8,604 nt of DNA from Planctomycetota bacterium. Lineage in GTDB: Bacteria; Planctomycetota; Phycisphaerae; WQYP01. Within the stretch, counting starts at the first letter, position 1. Each line of letters begins with the position of its first letter. Positions 7,063-8,604 of this stretch are shown one piece after another. A model generated the notes under the pieces. It saw only the letters and a program-made list of their open reading frames with translations, ran no database searches and had not been told where the DNA came from. Made by a program: the position numbers and the translations under genes. The stretch is from assembly GCA_021809365.1 (NCBI GenBank), contig JAKBAC010000144.1:1-8604 (forward strand). Reading direction: 5' to 3'.

Positions 7063-7766
7063 CACAGGGAGGACGCACCGCTTATACCAAAGTACGTCCT
7101 GCGTGAGGCGATTGTGAACGCCGCAATGCACCGGAGCTACAAGAAGCATGGGCCAACGCAGATTATCCGTTTTGCAAACCGGATTGAGATTATAAATCCG
7201 GGATGCTCGATCGTGCGCGAAGAGCAATGGGGACAACAAGGGTCGTCCCTGACGCGCAACCCTACTATCGCGGCCGTGCTCCACGACGTTGGTCTTGCGG
7301 AAAATAAGGGAACCGGGATCGCTGCGATGCGCAAGGCCATGCAGCGCAGTCATCTCTCACCGCCGCTGTTTGAATCCGACCGTCAAAAGGACATTTTTGT
7401 TGCGCGTTTTTTTCTTCATCAACTGCTGGATGAACACGCATGGCGATGGCTATCAGCGTTTACAAAATTCAAGCTAACGGACGACGATGCCTCTGCCCTG
7501 TGCGTTGCCCGACAGCTCGGTTGGGTCAACAACTGGCTGTATCGTGAACTTACCGGTGTTGACACGCTTACGGCCAGCGGCCGTTTAGCCAGATTGCGGG
7601 ACCTCGGCCTCGTGGAGAAGCAGGGGAAAGGCTATAACACGGTCTATAAACTCTCAGTCTTGGCTGACAGCGCACCACGCATTGCTGATCGGGAAACCAA
7701 ATCGGAAGACGAAGCCTCCGCTCGATTAACTGGCCGAGACATTATGAACGTAGAATCTGAATCGTT

Positions 7767-7898
7767 GAACCCCCTAAATAAGAGGCAAATGGAGAGCGTA
7801 ACCCTACCTGATAAGACATACCCAAGGGGCGTGAACCCCTCTGATAAGGCGCAATCGGGGGGGTGGAACCCCTCTGATAAGGCGCAATTTGGTGAATC
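7767..7898 (+). repeat. Four-copy 33-bp coding tandem repeat
   Basis: Copies start near 7767, 7800, 7833 and 7866, each carrying ATAAG at the same phase (7778, 7811, 7844, 7877). Copies 3 and 4 share a 23-base identical block (7833-7855 and 7866-7888). The period is a multiple of three and encodes 11-residue units: LNPLNKRQMES, VTLPDKTYPRG, VNPSDKAQSGG, WNPSDKAQFGE. It links the two winged helices of the ATP-binding protein. The two near-identical copies indicate recent duplication. Confidence 0.85.
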
Positions 7899-8177
7899 GG
7901 AAAATATTCCTGCGCACCTCAGGGCTATGGTAGACTCGCTGGGAAGCCGGGCGACGACGGGAACTGTTGAAGCCGCCATTGTAGCGTTCTGCCAGTGGCG
8001 AATACTTTCAGCGCAACAAATAGCACGATTATTGAAACGACGCGTCACGTACATCCAGAACAGGTATTTGAAATCTCTGGTAGCAGCGGGGCGGCTTGAA
8101 TACCTGTATCCCGATAATCCGGCGCATCCGCGGCAAGCGTATCGTGCTGTGAGCAAAGCAGATTTAGAGAACTGACG

Positions 8178-8273
8178 ATGGCCGTAGAAAAAATTGCACA
8201 AACCCTTCCCATTCAAGCTGTCTCCACGCCCATTCTCTGCAGCCCGTATGTTGAGCCAACGACCCACTGGTGA
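8178..8273 (+). pseudogene. N-terminal remnant of a helicase-type restriction subunit
   Basis: ATG at 8178, two bases after the preceding stop, opens a 31-codon frame ending TGA at 8271-8273. The segment VSTPILCSPYVEPTTHW is the characteristic N-terminus (NPILxSPYEEPxxHW) of the large DEAD/DEAH helicase restriction endonucleases often annotated as BPTD_3080 family or type III R subunit, normally about 900-1000 residues. Translating past the stop in any frame gives nothing of that family for more than a few residues (one frame gives TGETT, which may be a last trace). Everything downstream, including the helicase motifs, is missing from the window. With the Mod remnant and the ATP-binding protein it completes a recognisable operon order. 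Confidence 0.6.
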
Positions 8274-8340
8274 AACGACCATTTGTTGCGGCACATAATG
8301 CGTGAGCGTCTGCTGGCCACTCTCAGGGCGGGCAGATTGA
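8274..8340. other. Short non-coding stretch after the restriction remnant
   Basis: Several stops occur in all + frames and no family is recognisable. It probably contains the junction where the restriction gene was lost. Confidence 0.35.
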
Positions 8341-8604
8341 AGAAGCACCGACACATCTGAAATAAGCAAGCAATGCGAATTGGGCGTTTTCGGCCTTGCC
8401 GGAATCGGGGGCGGATTCGGTGCAGCGCAATGCGCAGGCTTTCGCCAGCGATTAATTCTGCATTTTATCGGCTTCGCTTATCATGGTGGGCTGGTTTTGC
8501 AGGAGCGCAGCTTGGCTATGGGTAAAAATTGGTCTGATATGTCTTTTATTACTGCGTTGGTGGGTGCAGTTGGCGGGTTGGTGGCGGGGGGGGCATTGAC
8601 CGCT
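8341..8604 (+). other. Open frame for a Gly-rich, possibly membrane protein (runs off the window)
   Basis: The frame is open from just after a TGA at 8338-8340 to the window end. It reads ELGVFGLAGIGGGFGAAQ, then after a mixed section MGKNWSDMSFITALVGAVGG and LVAGGALTA. The last part is a hydrophobic glycine-zipper-like segment that could cross a membrane. A likely start is TTG at 8512 or ATG at 8518, after AGGAG at 8501-8505 (6 or 12 bases away). The part before 8500 has no evident start and may not be coding. I do not recognise a family. It could be a small membrane protein or the hydrophobic region of a toxin. Confidence 0.3.

Larger units (their letters stand above)
6175..8175 (+). pseudogene. 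AlbA_2 / HATPase / winged-helix ATP-binding protein with two in-frame stops
   Basis: One reading frame of 666 codons is interrupted only by TGA at 6484-6486 and 7033-7035. The AlbA_2 (Schlafen-like, divergent AAA-4) domain spans residues 1-155: SVEAKRAEKI, GGGYLLLGVE, then after the first stop KPVYIKKRG and GSFRRIGPTDQRCTEDDL. A linker domain with ALTLAGLVLFG follows. The histidine-kinase-type ATPase (HATPase_c_4) domain occupies about 300-400: VLREAIVNAAMHRSYKKHG, NRIEIINPG, LAENKGTGIAAM. Two winged helices follow, at about 460-495 and 605-660. Such proteins are usually annotated as RecG-related or transcriptional regulators and often sit inside restriction-modification operons, as here. Domain order and alignment are undisturbed across both stops, so inactivation looks recent or the stops are sequencing errors. 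GTG at 7060 with GAGG before it, and TTG at 6622 with AGAGG before it, could allow separate translation of the later parts. No strong ribosome binding site precedes the ATG at 6175. Confidence 0.8.

Noticed and set aside
7767..7898. CRISPR array
   Set aside because: The 33-bp units are tandem without spacers, in phase with a coding frame and encode a repeating peptide.
7644..8369. Minus-strand open frame of 241 codons
   Set aside because: It is antisense to the ATP-binding protein and includes the reverse of its tandem repeats; no family-like sequence is seen.
1..8604. tRNA, rRNA or riboswitch
   Set aside because: No cloverleaf, rRNA-like or known aptamer pattern was noticed on either strand by reading; no covariance search could be run.

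Overview
The window looks like an accessory, decaying stretch of a Gram-negative bacterial chromosome. An RHS polymorphic-toxin tip with its immunity gene, a Tat-exported GH127 sugar hydrolase, gene fragments and scattered palindromic repeats occur together. The style of the RHS core (LYLLGSG...GRYYDAAAGRFLSEDP), the large secreted GH127 enzyme and the GATC-rich intergenic repeats suggest Planctomycetota, perhaps a Phycisphaerae-like lineage. This is an impression from memory of such genomes, not a proof; Verrucomicrobiota or Acidobacteriota remain possible.

Region 1 (1-2042, + strand) holds the 3' end of an RHS-family toxin gene: RHS core, His/Gly-rich linker, unrecognised helical region, and a C-terminal domain with a PD-(D/E)xK-like nuclease motif. 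A 197-residue immunity candidate follows, its ATG overlapping the toxin stop (TGATG) behind a clear ribosome binding site. Region 2 (2041-3009) is debris of other RHS sequence: a YD-repeat scrap, about 450 bases without a credible gene but with GATC-rich inverted and direct repeats, then a second RHS piece. The second piece stops at a short palindrome of the kind associated with REP/RAYT elements.

Region 3 (3040-5750, - strand) carries an intact Tat-dependent beta-L-arabinofuranosidase-type protein (GH127/DUF1680). Immediately upstream is a truncated trans-aconitate methyltransferase-like gene whose stop overlaps the hydrolase start (ATGA).

Region 4 (5870-8273, + strand) appears to be the corpse of a restriction-modification-type defence locus. 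It has, in order, a methyltransferase (Mod-like) reduced to its two ends (87 residues), an AlbA_2/HATPase/winged-helix regulator with two in-frame TGA stops but no frameshift, and only the first 31 codons of a helicase/restriction subunit. The regulator also contains a four-copy 33-bp coding repeat. The window ends in an open frame for a glycine-rich, probably membrane-spanning segment of unknown function.

The most interesting items are the toxin/immunity pair, with an unusual E-x-R in place of E-x-K in its nuclease motif, and the coherent three-gene decay (or, less likely, split expression) of the defence locus. Family assignments rest on recognised sequence motifs; no database search was possible.
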